Made by a program: the position numbers and the translations under genes
Notes under the pieces: model-generated
What the model saw: only the letters and a program-made list of their open reading frames with translations
Told to the model about the DNA's origin: nothing
Databases searched by the model: none
DNA from: Paragorgia papillata
Lineage: Eukaryota; Cnidaria; Anthozoa; Scleralcyonacea; Coralliidae
Assembly (NCBI GenBank): GCA_035771165.1
Contig: JAWNZC010000231.1
Span: 62,001 to 126,000, forward strand
Direction: 5' to 3'
DNA: 64,000 nucleotides
In this document: one piece after another, positions 11,736 through 23,538 of the stretch
Numbering within the stretch: position 1 is the first letter of the stretch
Layout of the letters: each line of letters opens with the position of its first letter

Positions 11736-12409
11736 TTTTTGGCTGTGTACAGCACCAAGGGGAATAACTCTGCCGGACGTGTTGGGGTTGATGCCAGTGG
11801 TTTCTGCCTTGGTGGATTTATCCAGGTGAAGAATTTCATGGAAGACCTTCTACCCCAGCTTATTTCAGCAGAGGATGGTTTTTTCGAAAGAATTCTTCTA
11901 TCTGTCGTCCGTCCAGAAGCACTGACCAGATCCGAAACAGAACAATTTTCGAGAAAGCTTCAGAGCCATGCTGTTCAGGACCTCACAGAAATTTACAACA
12001 CCGCGTATACCGACCACAATGTCGCGCAGCCTGTTGAGTACATATTGGCAGACGATGCGAAAGAACTGTTTGATAAATTTGACGCTGAACTTTGTGAAAA
12101 GTTAAATAAACAGTGGGCGGATGGTGATCTGATTACCAGTAGCGAGGAGATGAGTATCGGGAAAGACAGGAAGAATGCTTTGCGATTGGCAGTGGTGCTT
12201 CATGTGCTGTATTTCTACACCCGCAGATGTACTTTCAAGTTATTTGGTCCATTGCCTAAAGCCATTGGTAAAGATAGCATGAAATGGGCTATTGAGCTTA
12301 CGAATTATTTCAGGACACAGATGAAAACTGTCTGCAAGGTACATGTATATTTTTAATAATATTCTTTAAGTTTCATTTCATATTTTGAATACATGTATTG
12401 ATGTACAGG

Positions 12410-12865
12410 TATGTTTTGCCACAGGGAGCCCAGACAAGGAGTTTGAACACATATATTTTATTAAACAAGTTATATATAAAATCGTAGTAACGAACAAAAC
12501 TAACTAAACAGATATTTAAAGTTTGCTTACCATGTAACTAGTTTGTTATGAAGTCGTTCTATTGTGCCTTCATTCTCTCATTCTTCAAATTCGATGTGCT
12601 AGCCTGCGTAGTGGCTCTAGGAGGAGGGAGAGCCTGCAGGTGTCTAGTGTTTTGTCATATCTGCCCACAGTATTAATCTCATTTTCAATAGCTGTCAAAA
12701 TAAACCAAGTGATTGTTTACATTTGTAAATTTACATGTCAAAATACAAAATAAAATATACTGTTATCTTTTTAGTTAGTTTTGTTCATTACTATGATTTT
12801 ATATATAAATTTTTATAAATTGTTATTGTGTTCAAACTGCTTGTCTGTGGTCCCTGTTTTGCTGC
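12410..12865. mobile_element. MITE-like inverted repeat in the DUF3987-like intron
   Basis: Arms of roughly 90 bp at about 12416-12510 and 12772-12862 are inverted copies. The left arm contains GAGTTTGAACACATATATTT and the right arm ATTGTGTTCAAACTGC in inverted order. The element lies wholly within the intron 12339-13258, so it should not affect the spliced product. No coding capacity. Confidence 0.65.
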
Positions 12866-13675
12866 CCTAAAGGGTATGGTTTTTGTCTGAAATCGGGTTA
12901 TTAATTCCACAGTTTCAGTCTGAAACGGGGCATGTTTCATGTCTTTTAGTATAAAAGTGGGTACTGTATAACTTTTTTTGAAGAAATTAGCTGGAAATTA
13001 ACTTGAACTAACATGACTCTGCTGATGTTAGGTGTACTAAGGTCTGAAATGGGGTGTACATTTGGATGGTTAGATCTGAAATAGGGTATATAAATTCATT
13101 TTGTCTGAAATTGAGTAAGGGTTTCAACAAGCCACCCCTACCACAAATTCAGCCCATTACTAACCCTAACCCACCTGCCCATTGGTATTTTGCCCCCCTC
13201 TCACAGGCCATGTTTGGACACTGCAATCATAGTTTTTTTCAATTTTTGTTTTCAATAGGTTATTTGTCCACCTCAGGATTTACGCAATTTAACAACAGTG
13301 GGTGAACATATCCTTCGACATAAAGGAAGTGTAGTTGTGACTCGCAATCTTCGAAACAAACTGTCTGCTAGCCAGCGTCCAACCATTGATGATGTACTTG
13401 CTGCGATGGAGACTTTGAAAGAAAAGGGTTATGGGGATACTGTTGTCATGGGCAAGACAACAGCATTCATCAAATCAACTCCCGATAAGATGTCTGATGA
13501 CCTGTTGCACGCGTTTCACCTAAATGTCAATGTTTATGAGGAGATTTTCATGTCCCAGGACATGGATCTTCAATCCAAGCACAGGGCTTCACTACTTAAC
13601 CTTTCCATAATTGGTGACAAAGTACTGGAATATGAAGAGGAAAATAATGAAAATGTTTCTCCCAATGAGTAAGAC

Positions 13676-14390
13676 ACAACATGTGCAAAGAAACTTTGAT
13701 TAAAAATACAAAGCTATATGAAACAATAATTATTTAGGTTGGGTTATGTACAGGTTACTGGTATATCAACATGTTTATTTTTGAGTATTCGGCAATTATA
13801 TCCATTATTGCTTTTATCTATTTCTATTGCTTTTTTGGAGAACGTTGTAAAGTTAATCGTTTTAGCCATCAGTTTAGCATCAACTTGTATTTTGATGATC
13901 GTATATGATTTTTGTGTACCATTTAATATATTAATATAATAAAATTTATATACATGTACCATTAAATTTAGTACTGAAAATATTTGTTCATGGTTTGTGG
14001 TTTGTGTTCATGGCTTGTGTTCATGGTCTTAAGATAGACAATTTATTGTTATGCATTAGTAAATTCCAAGACTGACCATCCCCCCTCAACAAGCACCTGG
14101 GCATTTGATTTTTTTAAAAACATAGTGCTAATGTTCCACAGTGGGAGTAAAACTGATGATGAATTCCCCAGCTTTGGGCAGTTAATAAGTGACAAATCCC
14201 CCACCCCTGGGATTACACACCATAGAATTTTGTATTATGTCAAGCATATGACAATGTGATCATTTATACAAACTTTCATACAAAGAACTTTAAATACTTA
14301 CACATTTGGTCAACTAATTTTTGTTAAAAGCAATCAAATAGTCCTGTTGCTAAACTTTCAAAAATAGGTCTATTTATTCCTTAATAAGGG
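13676..14390. other. 3' flank of DUF3987-like gene, non-coding
   Basis: Holds the AATAAA at 13938-13943 and otherwise AT-rich sequence with no gene. A short tandem of TGTTCATGG(T/C)TTGTG lies near 13984-14025. Confidence 0.4.
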
Positions 14391-14481
14391 ATAGGCTATT
14401 AGAAAAGTGATGTTTTGACCACCAAACCAAAAAATTGTTGCATGACAAAAAAGTCCCCCATCACTTTTGTAAATGGCCTAT
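14391..14481. mobile_element. 91-bp MITE
   Basis: Terminal inverted repeats of about 22 bp: the left end is ATAGGCTATTAGAAAAGTGATG and the right end, reversed, is ATAGGCCATTTACAAAAGTGATG. Ends of the form ATAGGC also occur on the larger MITE at 28004-28258, so they may be related. Confidence 0.6.
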
Positions 14482-15039
14482 GCGAATACTGACGTAGCCC
14501 TGATGAATTACAAATCAAACAATTTGACGAAGCACAAGTGCACAACCTCATGTTTCTTTGAACTGTTGAACATTAAAACCGTGACTGACTTTTAATAATA
14601 CAAGTAGTGTCACAGACTGTGGCACAGTGGACTATGTCAGTGTTCGCGGCGTACTGCTGAATTTCGTCCGTCTTTCCATCGTCGCTTTGACATTTTATGT
14701 TTCATTTAATATTTATTGATCCCATATTATTAGTTTTGGAGGAATGGAACATTTGGGCTTTGGAGGCTACGTAGAGGTCGAAGAAGGCACGAGTTGAAAC
14801 AAAGCAGGAGGATAAACAACCAGTGGAACGTTTCCTTCCTTGCTTAGTCTGAGTAGTAGTTCTTGAACGTATTCCAAATGATTTTTTTGCTTCTGGAACA
14901 CCCGATGGAAAAATCAACGTCCTTCCATACTATGTAAATAGTATGTATCTTGTTTGTAAATAGACTGTAAATTGCATTTACAAACAAAGTGCACTTTGAC
15001 ATACTATGTAAACTGGTGTCAAACTTTGTAAATTGCTTG

Positions 15040-15915
15040 TAAATTGTTTGTAAACACAGAAAGCCTTTCGTTACTTGTTTGTAAATACTTTGTAAATTAC
15101 TAGAAACTCATTGTAAATACTTTGTAAATTGCTAGGAACTTCCTTGTAAATACTTTGTAAATTACCGGTAACTTGTGGTAAATAGTTTGTAAATTACTAG
15201 GAAATTGTTTGTAAATACTTTGTAAATAATAGGATCTTGTTTGTAAATACTTTGTAAATTGCTAGGAACTTCCTTGTAAATACTTTGTAAATTACTGGTA
15301 ACTTGTTGTAAATAGTTTGTAAACTACTAGGACCTTGTTTGTAAATACTTTGTAAATAATAGGACCTTGTTTGTAAATAGTTTGTAAATTACTAGGACCT
15401 TGTTTGTAAATACTTTGTAAATTACTAGGACCTTGTTTGTAAATACTTTGTAAATAATAGGACCTTGTATGTAAATAGTTTGTAAATTACTAGGACCTTG
15501 TATGTAAATAGTTTGTAAATTACTAGGACCTTGTTTGTAAATACTTTGTAAATTACTAGGACCTTGTATGTAAATAGTTTGTAAATTACTAGGACCTTGT
15601 TTGTAAATAGTTTGTAAATTACTAGGACCTTGTATGTAAATAGTTTGTAAATTACTAGGACCTTGTTTGTAAATAGTTTGTAAATTACTAGGACCTTGTA
15701 TGTAAATAGTTTGTAAATTACTAGGACCTTGTATGTAAATAGTTTGTAAATTACTTGGACCTTGTTTGTAAATAGTTTGTAAATTACTAGGACCTTGTTT
15801 GTAAATACTTTGTAAATTACTAGGACCTTGTTTGTCAATAGTTTGTAAATTTCTAGGACCTTGTTTGTAAATACTTTGTAAATTACTAGGAAATTGTTTG
15901 TAAATAGTTTGCAAA
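15040..15915. repeat. 33-bp minisatellite array
   Basis: More than 20 copies of a 33-bp unit. The core is ACTAGGACCTTGTTTGTAAA followed by TA(G/C)TTTGTAAATT. Units are degenerate before about 15180 and regular after it. Because 33 is a multiple of three, the minus strand is open for 195 codons (15327-15914) as an 11-residue repeat NLQTIYKQGPS. This is probably a by-product of the repeat length, since nothing else suggests translation. Confidence 0.9.
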
Positions 15916-17060
15916 CATTTTGTTCCTTTTCAGACTTACTCTACTTAAGAGAAGGCATGTTTACATTTAACAGAGTTTGGACTTAAATATGGTTGGTAAA
16001 TATCACCACAACACGGCATGTAAAAGTCAAACTGTTTATTCTAAATTCTAGTCAAGATTAATTACAAGAAGTGCTAACAAATTTCTTTTACTTAATATAT
16101 TTAAAACAGTACAGTATTTTCTGCTTATCATCACTTCTCTGATGATAGGAAACATGTTAATAAATAAGCAATATGTTAGCACTTGTCGTTTTTGCACTAC
16201 AATATATTTAGTCAGACTTGTCTATAAAATGTTCTTAAATTAACAAAAACTACAAGCAAGATAAAATGTTGGTATATAGAAACTACAATGCAATATAATG
16301 ATCATAAAATGATGAACATGATTAGTACATGTTAGCCTAAGAGAAATTCAAGGACTTTTCAAGGCTGTATATCGCAAAATTCAAGGACCAAAAGAAGGCT
16401 TTGGAAAGCAGTGGAATCACATTCTGATGTTCTCAGCCACTTGCAAGGATTTCAATTAGCCTTGAATGCAAGTGCTTCATACATGTAAATATCAAACTTG
16501 TAAAGCAGATTCTGACAAAATTATATTTCAGAGAATTCCATAAAAACAAATTATGGAAGATTAAAGATTTTTCATAATTTCAAGCACTTTTAAAGTCTTT
16601 GATTTTCTATATTGAATTTTAATTACTAGTAGTTGTGTTGGTCATACATAGTAAAATGAAAAATATAAATTTGCATTAAATTGCCTGGCAAATTTAGAAA
16701 TCTCCCCTTGTTTTAGGGAATTTAAAAATCAAATTTCTGGTCAGAACAAAATAGGTGATCATGGTACAGTAATACTATTACATAAAATGATTAGCAGTTA
16801 TAAAGATTTCAAATTATGGAAACTGATGGCCTTACTCTTCATCTATTCTTAAAATCTTTTTGGATTCAAACAAATATCACCCAAGAACATCACAAAGATA
16901 ATCTTTTGTTGATGCTTTTGCAACAGCAATCTTGTGCTTCTTGCACTCTTCTTTAAGTGTCTTCATCTGAAGACTTTTTTTTTGTTTTACCCCCATATGG
17001 AAGAGAGTAATGATTGTAACCTGGGATTGATTAATCTGCAATTAAATACAAAAAATGATA

Positions 17061-17063
<3 letters not shown>

Positions 17064-17099
<36 letters not shown>

Positions 17100-17362
17100 T
17101 AAAACAAAAGACAAACTTGAGTTACTTCATTCAAACTTTAATTCACTACAAATCTGTTTCGTATGGTAAGCGGAGCCTACCACACTCTTCAGGTGACTAT
17201 TTCACCTGAAGAGTGTGGTAGGCTCCGCTTACCATACGAAACAGATTTGTAGTGAATTAAAGTTTGAATGAAGTAACTCAAGTTTGTCTTTTGTTTTACT
17301 ATTCCGCTCTGCCTCGGTATTGAGCACTCTATCGTCTGTATGATTTCGAACTTGACACTTAT

Positions 17363-17399
<37 letters not shown>
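17064..17399. repeat. Perfect 102-bp-arm palindrome flanked by (TA)n
   Basis: Arms 17095-17196 and 17202-17303 are exact inverted copies around a 5-base centre (CTATT). (TA)n tracts lie at 17064-17094 and 17365-17399. Such a long perfect hairpin in diverged surroundings indicates a recent origin or ongoing arm correction. It is likely a foldback-type MITE in a TA-rich target. Confidence 0.85.
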
Positions 17400-17402
<3 letters not shown>

Positions 17403-19900
17403 TGTTGGTCAATCCATTCCTGCAAAACAAGCTACCTTAACGAGTAATTTGCCTTGTAGTAGTCAATTAGGGTCAAGTAAAATTTGCTTACCAATCCAAT
17501 ATTCAACATTTCATTTTGGTTTCTTTCAATATTATCCTGTCTTTTCTTTAGAAATTCATTCTGAAATATAACGGATGTATATAAAAATATGTAATTAGAT
17601 GTGTCAATTTCAAGTGTCGAATAGGCACTACATGCACATTAATTAAGGATTGACATGACAATGCATATCATGGTTCACTTTGGCAGTAAAATATTTGTAA
17701 ACTGTTCTTATTGTTCATGTACATACACCATAGAAGCATAGCCAGTCTGTGGACAAGCCAAAAAATTGCATCATTCTTACCATTTTACATTCATCATCCA
17801 TTGCAGAATATATGTTGCCTTCATCCAATTTGGACCACTTCCTCATGCAGCCACCTGTCAGGCTGCTAATCATCCTAAAATTACAAAAAGCCAAAATATA
17901 AATTAAAATAAAGGTTTAAGTGGGAAGCACAGATAAAAGTGTGGTAAATACATATGGCAGGTCTAAATTGCAGCCTGCAAACCAGAAAATTAAGACCAGC
18001 AAACAAATGATAAGTACTGTAGATAATGTGAGACTGTAATAGAATTCTTGGTTAGTTGACCAAAATCTGTCACTTAATAGAACTGTTTAAAATGTATTTT
18101 ATTGTGCAACATATGCAACTAGGCACCACATATTTTTTATTCATGTGCTATTTTATTCACATTTCTTTTTTTTTGATATTTAGCATTGGTTAATTCATGA
18201 GCAATTAAAATCTTTCCATGGTTTAAACCAATGTTTTAAACAAAACAATCCATGTGAAATTAGGTTGCCTGAAAAGTTTCCAAAGCCAAAATCTATTTCC
18301 CAAGTAAGACTTTGGCTGCTCCAGGCAATCAAGCAACAACTACAGTAATTTAGAACCCAGCACGGGCTCAATTCTACCTGACCCAGTTATAATAACATAT
18401 TAAGTAAAATGATTGGTCCCTAACATATAAAAGTGATACTGGTACTCTGGTCTACCATACAACAAACATACTTAACTGTGTTATAATTCCAGGTGTAATT
18501 ATAACTTTAATTATGGAAACTTTTTAGATTCAATTTTTAAAGAAAAAGCTCTATGGTGTGAAAATTCTTGAATAAAGATCTAATAATCTTTCAACACTAG
18601 AGATTTTGGCTAAAATGTGGTGTCAGCAATAGCATCTCTAATGAAAATGTGGTTTATCACTACATTATGATTAACCTCTTTATTGAGAAATGTGCTGACA
18701 TTAACTACTGAACATTTGTTTAACTCTGAACAACAGCAAACTAAGGGGGTGATTACATGGACCGGGCTAGCCATCCTATATAAATTGTATGTCTTTTCAA
18801 CATTTCAACACGACAAGCGAGCTAGCCCAGTTTGCCTGGATCCCAGTTCTCACAACCGGTTAACCAGGCCATCCCAGTTCATGTTTAAATTTTAATATTC
18901 TTTGAAACATGTTTAATATTCTTTGTAGTCTGGTTTATAGCATACATGCATAAGTTTGCCCAGGAATATCTAGTTTTCAAGCAATGTTGTTAACACAGTA
19001 AAGCCTTTTCTTAAATGAAATATTGAATAATATTTATTAATAATGGTCGACTTTTTGTAAATGAATTACCTATAGTATGCAGGGGGTATATATATATATA
19101 TATATATTCAAAATTGCCGCCGTTGTTGATCAACACAAAACAATTTGTCAATTCCCAAAACAAACCATAAATCCTTTAATTGTAATACTTATGAACCACG
19201 AAAAAAAACATATTTTGTAAGAATCAAACCGCAAATCGTTTGTATTCCGACAATTAGGAACATTTCTAGCGAATAAATTAAGAACATTCTGTAGCGAATA
19301 AATATAAAATACCCGTGTATACCTTGCCGACTATTTCAAATTTAATACATGCAAATCAGTATACAAAATTGCTGATTAAAGAATCTGACTTACCTTCAAT
19401 AATGTGATCGCATCCATCGTCTGTATACGTCTAGCGAAGAACCATTTATAAACCAGAAGCAATAAATTACAAAGCAAAAGCCATGCAATATTGCAAATAT
19501 CGCCAACGAACTTTCAATTCGAAAATGAACGCGTCACCGGGTTCCCGCGTCATCATGGGATAATAATCCCGCGTTAGCCTCGCGTGGTCTTAAGGTAGCA
19601 CAAAACGTTTATGTAAATTATAGTCACTCGAAAGGCGAAAGCCATACATTGAGTTTTACAAATCAATATTTCTACTTTTTAATTGAACTTTATGGGCCAG
19701 TATATTTAGGTCATTTGACAAGTTTTGTGTCTAATCAAATAGTGTGTAGCATGCTGCACTAAATCTGATCTGCTAGCACAGGAATTTTGAAGATAAGAAA
19801 CGTATAGTTAAAGTTTGGTGGAAATATTGGTGAAACACTTATAAGCAAAATATGACAAATGGTAAACTTGGAAAAGCATTTGAAGCTCAATGTTATAACT
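17400..19900. other. Non-coding interior of the 5.8-kb element
   Basis: No gene recognised. At about 18740-18870 a CCGGGCTAGCCATCC segment and an inverted GCTAGCCCAGTT segment suggest a small diverged MITE, related in style to 37062-37409. A (TA)n lies at 19088-19107. Confidence 0.4.
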
Positions 19901-19914
19901 TAGAAATGAATAAA

Positions 19915-20130
19915 AAATCGAGTAATAGAATATTCTATTGGCTCATATAGAAAATTTAATATAATACTTTGTTGGAAGAAAAACCAATATGCTATAGAAA
20001 ATCCAATAGAATATTCTATTGGGACATATAAAAATATTCTATAGAATATTCTATTGGCCTCATATAGAAAATCTAATATAATACTTTGTGGAAGAAAAAC
20101 CAATATGCTATAGAAAATCCAACAGAATAT
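19915..20130. repeat. Tandem duplication of a roughly 120-bp unit
   Basis: Two copies, about 19921-20016 and 20040-20125, share AGAATATTCTATTGG, then CATATAGAAAAT, then GGAAGAAAAACCAATATGC. The second differs by small indels. Confidence 0.7.
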
Positions 20131-20299
20131 CCTATAGGATTCTATAGAACATTTTCGTAAGGGTAATATGTAAATATAATGTAAATAGTTTGAACCTACG
20201 AGTGTTAATAGATTTTGAAGTGTGATCGTCTAGGTTAGTGTAGTCTTGAGAAAGACTTTTGAAGTTGGTGGTAGTGACTGACGTTTCGACTGCCTGTGC

Positions 20300-20640
20300 G
20301 GTTAATCAATATGTAAGTATGCTATGTAAACTGTCGCTTGTTTACATACTATGTAAATCGCTTAATGCTTATACGTTAGTTTTTACAAACTATTTACAAA
20401 CTAAACCACCAACTATTTCCAGACTATTTACATACTAACTTTGTGTTCCCGAAAATGTGATTTACAAAGTATTTACATACAATATTTACATAGTGTTTAC
20501 ATACTATGTAAATCTTTAAATGCCTATACTTCGTTTGTTATTTTCTACAAACTATTTACAAACTCAGATAGTTTGTAAATAGTTTACATAGTGTGTAAAT
20601 AGTTTGTAAAGCCATTTACAAACTATGTCAATGTCAATTT
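20300..20640. repeat. Right subterminal repeats of the 5.8-kb element
   Basis: Multiple TTTACAAACTATTTACA and TTTACATACTATGTAAA motifs, in inverted sense to the left array. Less regular than the left 33-bp array. Confidence 0.7.
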
Positions 20641-20798
20641 CCATACTATTCACATAGTATGGAAGGCAGTTGATTTTTCCAGTGAATTATCGCGCGCGAG
20701 GAACGGTTGAATATAATAAAACCCAACGTAAAATATGAAATTTACGCACTGACATCACACAATCGCCATTTTGATTAGGCCTTTATCAGGCATTAGGT

Positions 20799-20925
20799 TG
20801 GGGGGGGGGGGGGGGGGGGGGAGGTGCGGGTGCTATGGGAGCGGCCGCTAGCTTTGAGGTCGTGAGGCTTTGAGGTTGTGACGTCGTGAGGCTTTGAGGT
20901 CGTGAGGCTATGAAGTCGTGAGGCA
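20799..20925. repeat. Poly-G tract and 16-bp minisatellite
   Basis: A run of 23 G at about 20799-20821 is followed, after a NotI-like GCGGCCGC, by four units of GCTTTGAGGTCGTGAG (20850-20925), one carrying an extra GTTGTGAC. The G run is a likely G-quadruplex and an assembly-error risk. Confidence 0.8.
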
Positions 20926-21333
20926 TTATGTAGTGAATTTGCTTGTATTAAAGGTTTTGGTGTGCATGTTAATTTATTGGTTTAATGTTTTGGTGCATGT
21001 TAATTTATTAGGATGCACTGGTTTTTTTTGTGACGTAGTTTGTGTTGTGGTACACGAAGGATTAACCTGAAAACAACTAACAGCAGTTTGAATGCGTATT
21101 ATTGAAATGACAAAACTTTGATTCTAGCTAGCTCTTATTAAATGGCATCTAATTTAGTGTCTACGTTTAGTTACGATCTCTTGTCTGTCCTTCGTTTGCT
21201 TTTGTAAGAAACGCCGATCGCCGAATACTTGTCTCGAAATACAACTCCACGGCCCTCTGAGTGTAATCAAATATTATAAAAATACGACAATAACTACTTA
21301 CTAAATCATCTTTGCTCTCAAGAAAAACATAAA

Positions 21334-21486
21334 TTGAGTAATTTACTGCAAGGATTGCTCAGCTATCGAGGGATTGCTTCGCTTGTTGATTTTCGTGGAA
21401 TCAATCTCTCGACTGTCGGCGATACTAGACATTGTATGGCCGTTTTTAATAGCCAAACTCGCCAGGATCTGTTGAAGTATCAAAAG
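21334..21486 (+). CDS. Possible isolated exon, unidentified
   Basis: The frame is open across about 50 codons, including RGIASLVDFRGINLSTVGD, and ends at CAAAAG|GTAAGC (donor at 21487), a near-consensus splice donor. No acceptor or partner exon was found and the protein family is not recognised. It may be a host exon or a chance frame. Confidence 0.25.
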
Positions 21487-21599
21487 GTAAGCTGTCTTGT
21501 TATTTCCATTGGTACACTATTTCTACAAACACGTAATTATTACAATGTCATTGATGATTGATGGTCAATGTTTTAATACAGTTTAGTTTATAGAACAGA

Positions 21600-22600
21600 A
21601 GTTTTTATACCATGTTGAAACCATTTTGTTTGAGCAGTTTACCCTTGAGCACTAATATAGTTTACCCGGCGTGTTTATAAATAGATCCGTCGTATGAACT
21701 CAAGCTCATTGAATAACCATAGTCACATAGACGTGAAACATGTAGCCTCAAATAGAACAAATCAGACCACTTGCACGTGGCGTCAAAACGGTTCATCTGG
21801 AGGACAACTTCAAAGTTCCGATGTTCAACAGAGCGAATAATCAATGAAAATACTATAGTTCATAAACATTTTTCCTCCACCAGGAGAATAAGTGCAAGTG
21901 GTCTATACTGACAGCTTGGACTGATATTTGTTCATGTATAAATAATCAGTACAAATCACTCAATATTTTGAGCCTTAGACCCTGGAGTTGTCCACATTAT
22001 GACAGATTATATAGGCGAGTGTTTATGCTTGAGTTAAAGCTTGCAACTAAATTGTCGTCAGACATCTTTCAAAACATTGGAAGCAATAAATTTTCCGTGT
22101 TTGGATAACTAGTGATCCAAACATGGGTATTGACCAATCAGCACTCGTGTAGGATACATGTTATTTTATAATATGGATTCCCATACAAGACACCAGTCCA
22201 GGGGCAAGGACCCCAAGCATGGTACTTTCTTGATACATGCACAATGCAAACCTTAACCCATAACCATTTTGGTTGTGCATATATCAAGAATATCTGCGCG
22301 CGCGGAGGAGCTCCTCAAAAAAACGTGTTTTTTTCTCGTTTTGATTGCATCAAACTGGAATCCTAACTCGTTTAAGACTTTCTTAGAGCATCGTGAACCA
22401 ATTTTGGGGTATAAAGAAGTTCTACAACTGTGAGTAAAGACTTTATTAAGTATTTCCTAACATTGCAGATTTTATTATAACGTTATTTTTCGCAAGCCCG
22501 TTAACTGGTTACGCTTGCGCACGCCACGTGGTTTGACGTCGTCATCAACGGTCAACGTACGCAACGAAATCCGCGCGTCAACGACCTTCCATGTGTTACT
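21600..22600. other. Non-coding stretch
   Basis: No gene recognised on either strand. Only short shadow frames are present. Confidence 0.35.
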
Positions 22601-22619
22601 ACTTCAAACTTTGAACTTT

Positions 22620-22795
22620 GATTGTATACGTGTTTCGTGGAGCGTAAACTGGAACTGATGTACGTGTCTCAACTTTGGAAACTACAAAACCTCCTGTTGG
22701 CCTTTCTACTTGTTTTCCTGTTTTTATTTCTCCCAATATTTCTGCAGCAACAAACTCCTTCAAAACTGCTAACTACTGATGAATCTATATACCGA
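22620..22795 (-). pseudogene. Possible coding remnant, unidentified
   Basis: On the minus strand a frame reads FVAAEILGEIKTGKQVERPT and then GGFVVSKVETRTSVPV over about 40 codons, bounded by a stop on the 5' side. Its composition looks protein-like, but I do not recognise a family. A short (AAAGT)n lies just beyond at 22868-22890. Confidence 0.25.
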
Positions 22796-23538
22796 TAACT
22801 ATATTCACGCCGAAACACTTCTCCGCTACCTGTTTTTGTTACCCGTCTACGTATTAACGTCAAGTGACTTAAAGTAAAGTAAAGTAAAGTTATTATTTAA
22901 GTGGGTTATTTAAATAACCTGGAAAAAAATTCTGAAACTAAATAAACTGGACATATTATGCCTTGAAATCCTTCATTCTACGATACCGATAAATTTCAAA
23001 CGAATTTATGTAATTGGTCTATTTCTAGTTTTTTATATTTATGTATTTTTAATTCCTACGGGGGAGCGCCTCGCATGGGTCCTCGAGTCCCGTTCGCGCT
23101 CTTTCCGTTTGGATATCTTCATATATATTGTAAATTATCCAATAAAGTTGTTAAGAAAGAGCCCTAGGCTCCTCATTTTAAAACCAGTCCTGGTTACAAT
23201 GACTTCCAGACATGCAAGGCCTCCAGTATATCCAGTTCTACAACTACTTGTACAAGTTTTAATGCTTCAGTGTCAGCTGCCTCCTCTATCTAGTGTCATT
23301 TATTAATCCATTTGACTTATCTTTATGCTAATCATAATGGAGCCTGGTAGAAATTATGAAAACATCACCAATATTCACATTACATCATTGCCATTTGGAC
23401 TGCACATAACTGACATGCTGTTGAAGTTTTGAGTTGGACAACATATTAAACCGTCAACCATCAATTTACTACTCGGCATGTTTATTTTATGGCCATTATC
23501 AATAGTCTATAAATAAATAAACAATCGTGATTACAAAT

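Larger units (their letters stand above)
8364..11747. mobile_element. 3384-bp DNA transposon with subterminal palindromic arrays
   Basis: Its limits come from the host reading frame: joining 8363 to 11750, with a 2-bp TA target duplication (8362-8363 and 11748-11749), restores one open frame across the DUF3987-like exon. The termini are inverted. The left end begins CACGCGTAAAAACGCACAG and the right end, reverse-complemented, begins CACAGCCAAAAATAGCACAG; both continue to TGTTGCAA. Arrays of about 22-bp units of the type AACAGnnGTGAACAATGCTG fill 8380-8612 and 11401-11735 in both orientations. CAC termini plus dense subterminal repeats resemble CACTA/EnSpm-type elements, but no transposase is present, so the class is provisional. 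The interior has no long ORF. A short ATG frame at 8852 ends at a donor-like CAG|GTATGT. Confidence 0.7.
7840..13672 (+). pseudogene. DUF3987-like P-loop protein gene, split by a transposon
   Basis: Exonic pieces are 7840-8363, 11750-12338 and 13259-13672. The start is the ATG at 7840 (MAERSRVQRKKVKVD, basic N-terminus). The early region contains FPWEKVAPEYFIDWV. An in-frame TAA at 7999-8001 interrupts it, then MMMAIFPAMAGLLGPNT continues in the same frame. A P-loop-like motif APPCSGKSAATN and a Walker-B-like GICIKDEMYADL follow, which matches DUF3987, a family of phage-type primase/helicase-associated ATPases also found in animals. The second piece has FCLGGFIQVKNF and a helical NALRLAVVLHVLYFY segment typical of the family's C-terminal half. 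It ends at a GT donor (12339). The intron runs to an AG at 13257-13258, phase 0, and the last exon ends at 13672. An AATAAA lies at 13938. The TE insertion (8364-11747) and the TAA make this allele non-functional unless translation restarts at 8005. The biochemical function is unknown. Confidence 0.6.
14907..20680. mobile_element. 5774-bp element with TIRs and subterminal minisatellites
   Basis: Both ends carry the same inverted terminus of about 38 bp. The left begins GGAAAAATCAACGTCCTTCC and the right, reverse-complemented, GGAAAAATCAACTGCCTTCC, both continuing into CATACTATGT(A/G)AATAGTATG. Inside each end sit repeats built on (T/A)TTGTAAATA: a 33-bp array at 15040-15915 on the left and a shorter inverted set at 20300-20640 on the right. 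No target-site duplication was identified and no transposase is encoded, so it looks non-autonomous. The interior holds a 102-bp-arm palindrome, (TA)n tracts and a 130-bp tandem duplication. Confidence 0.7.

Noticed and set aside
8368..11750. The 3384-bp segment as an intron (donor GCGTAAAA, acceptor GTGTACAG)
   Set aside because: The splice phases do not match (1 against 2), while TA-target removal restores the frame exactly and the ends are inverted repeats.
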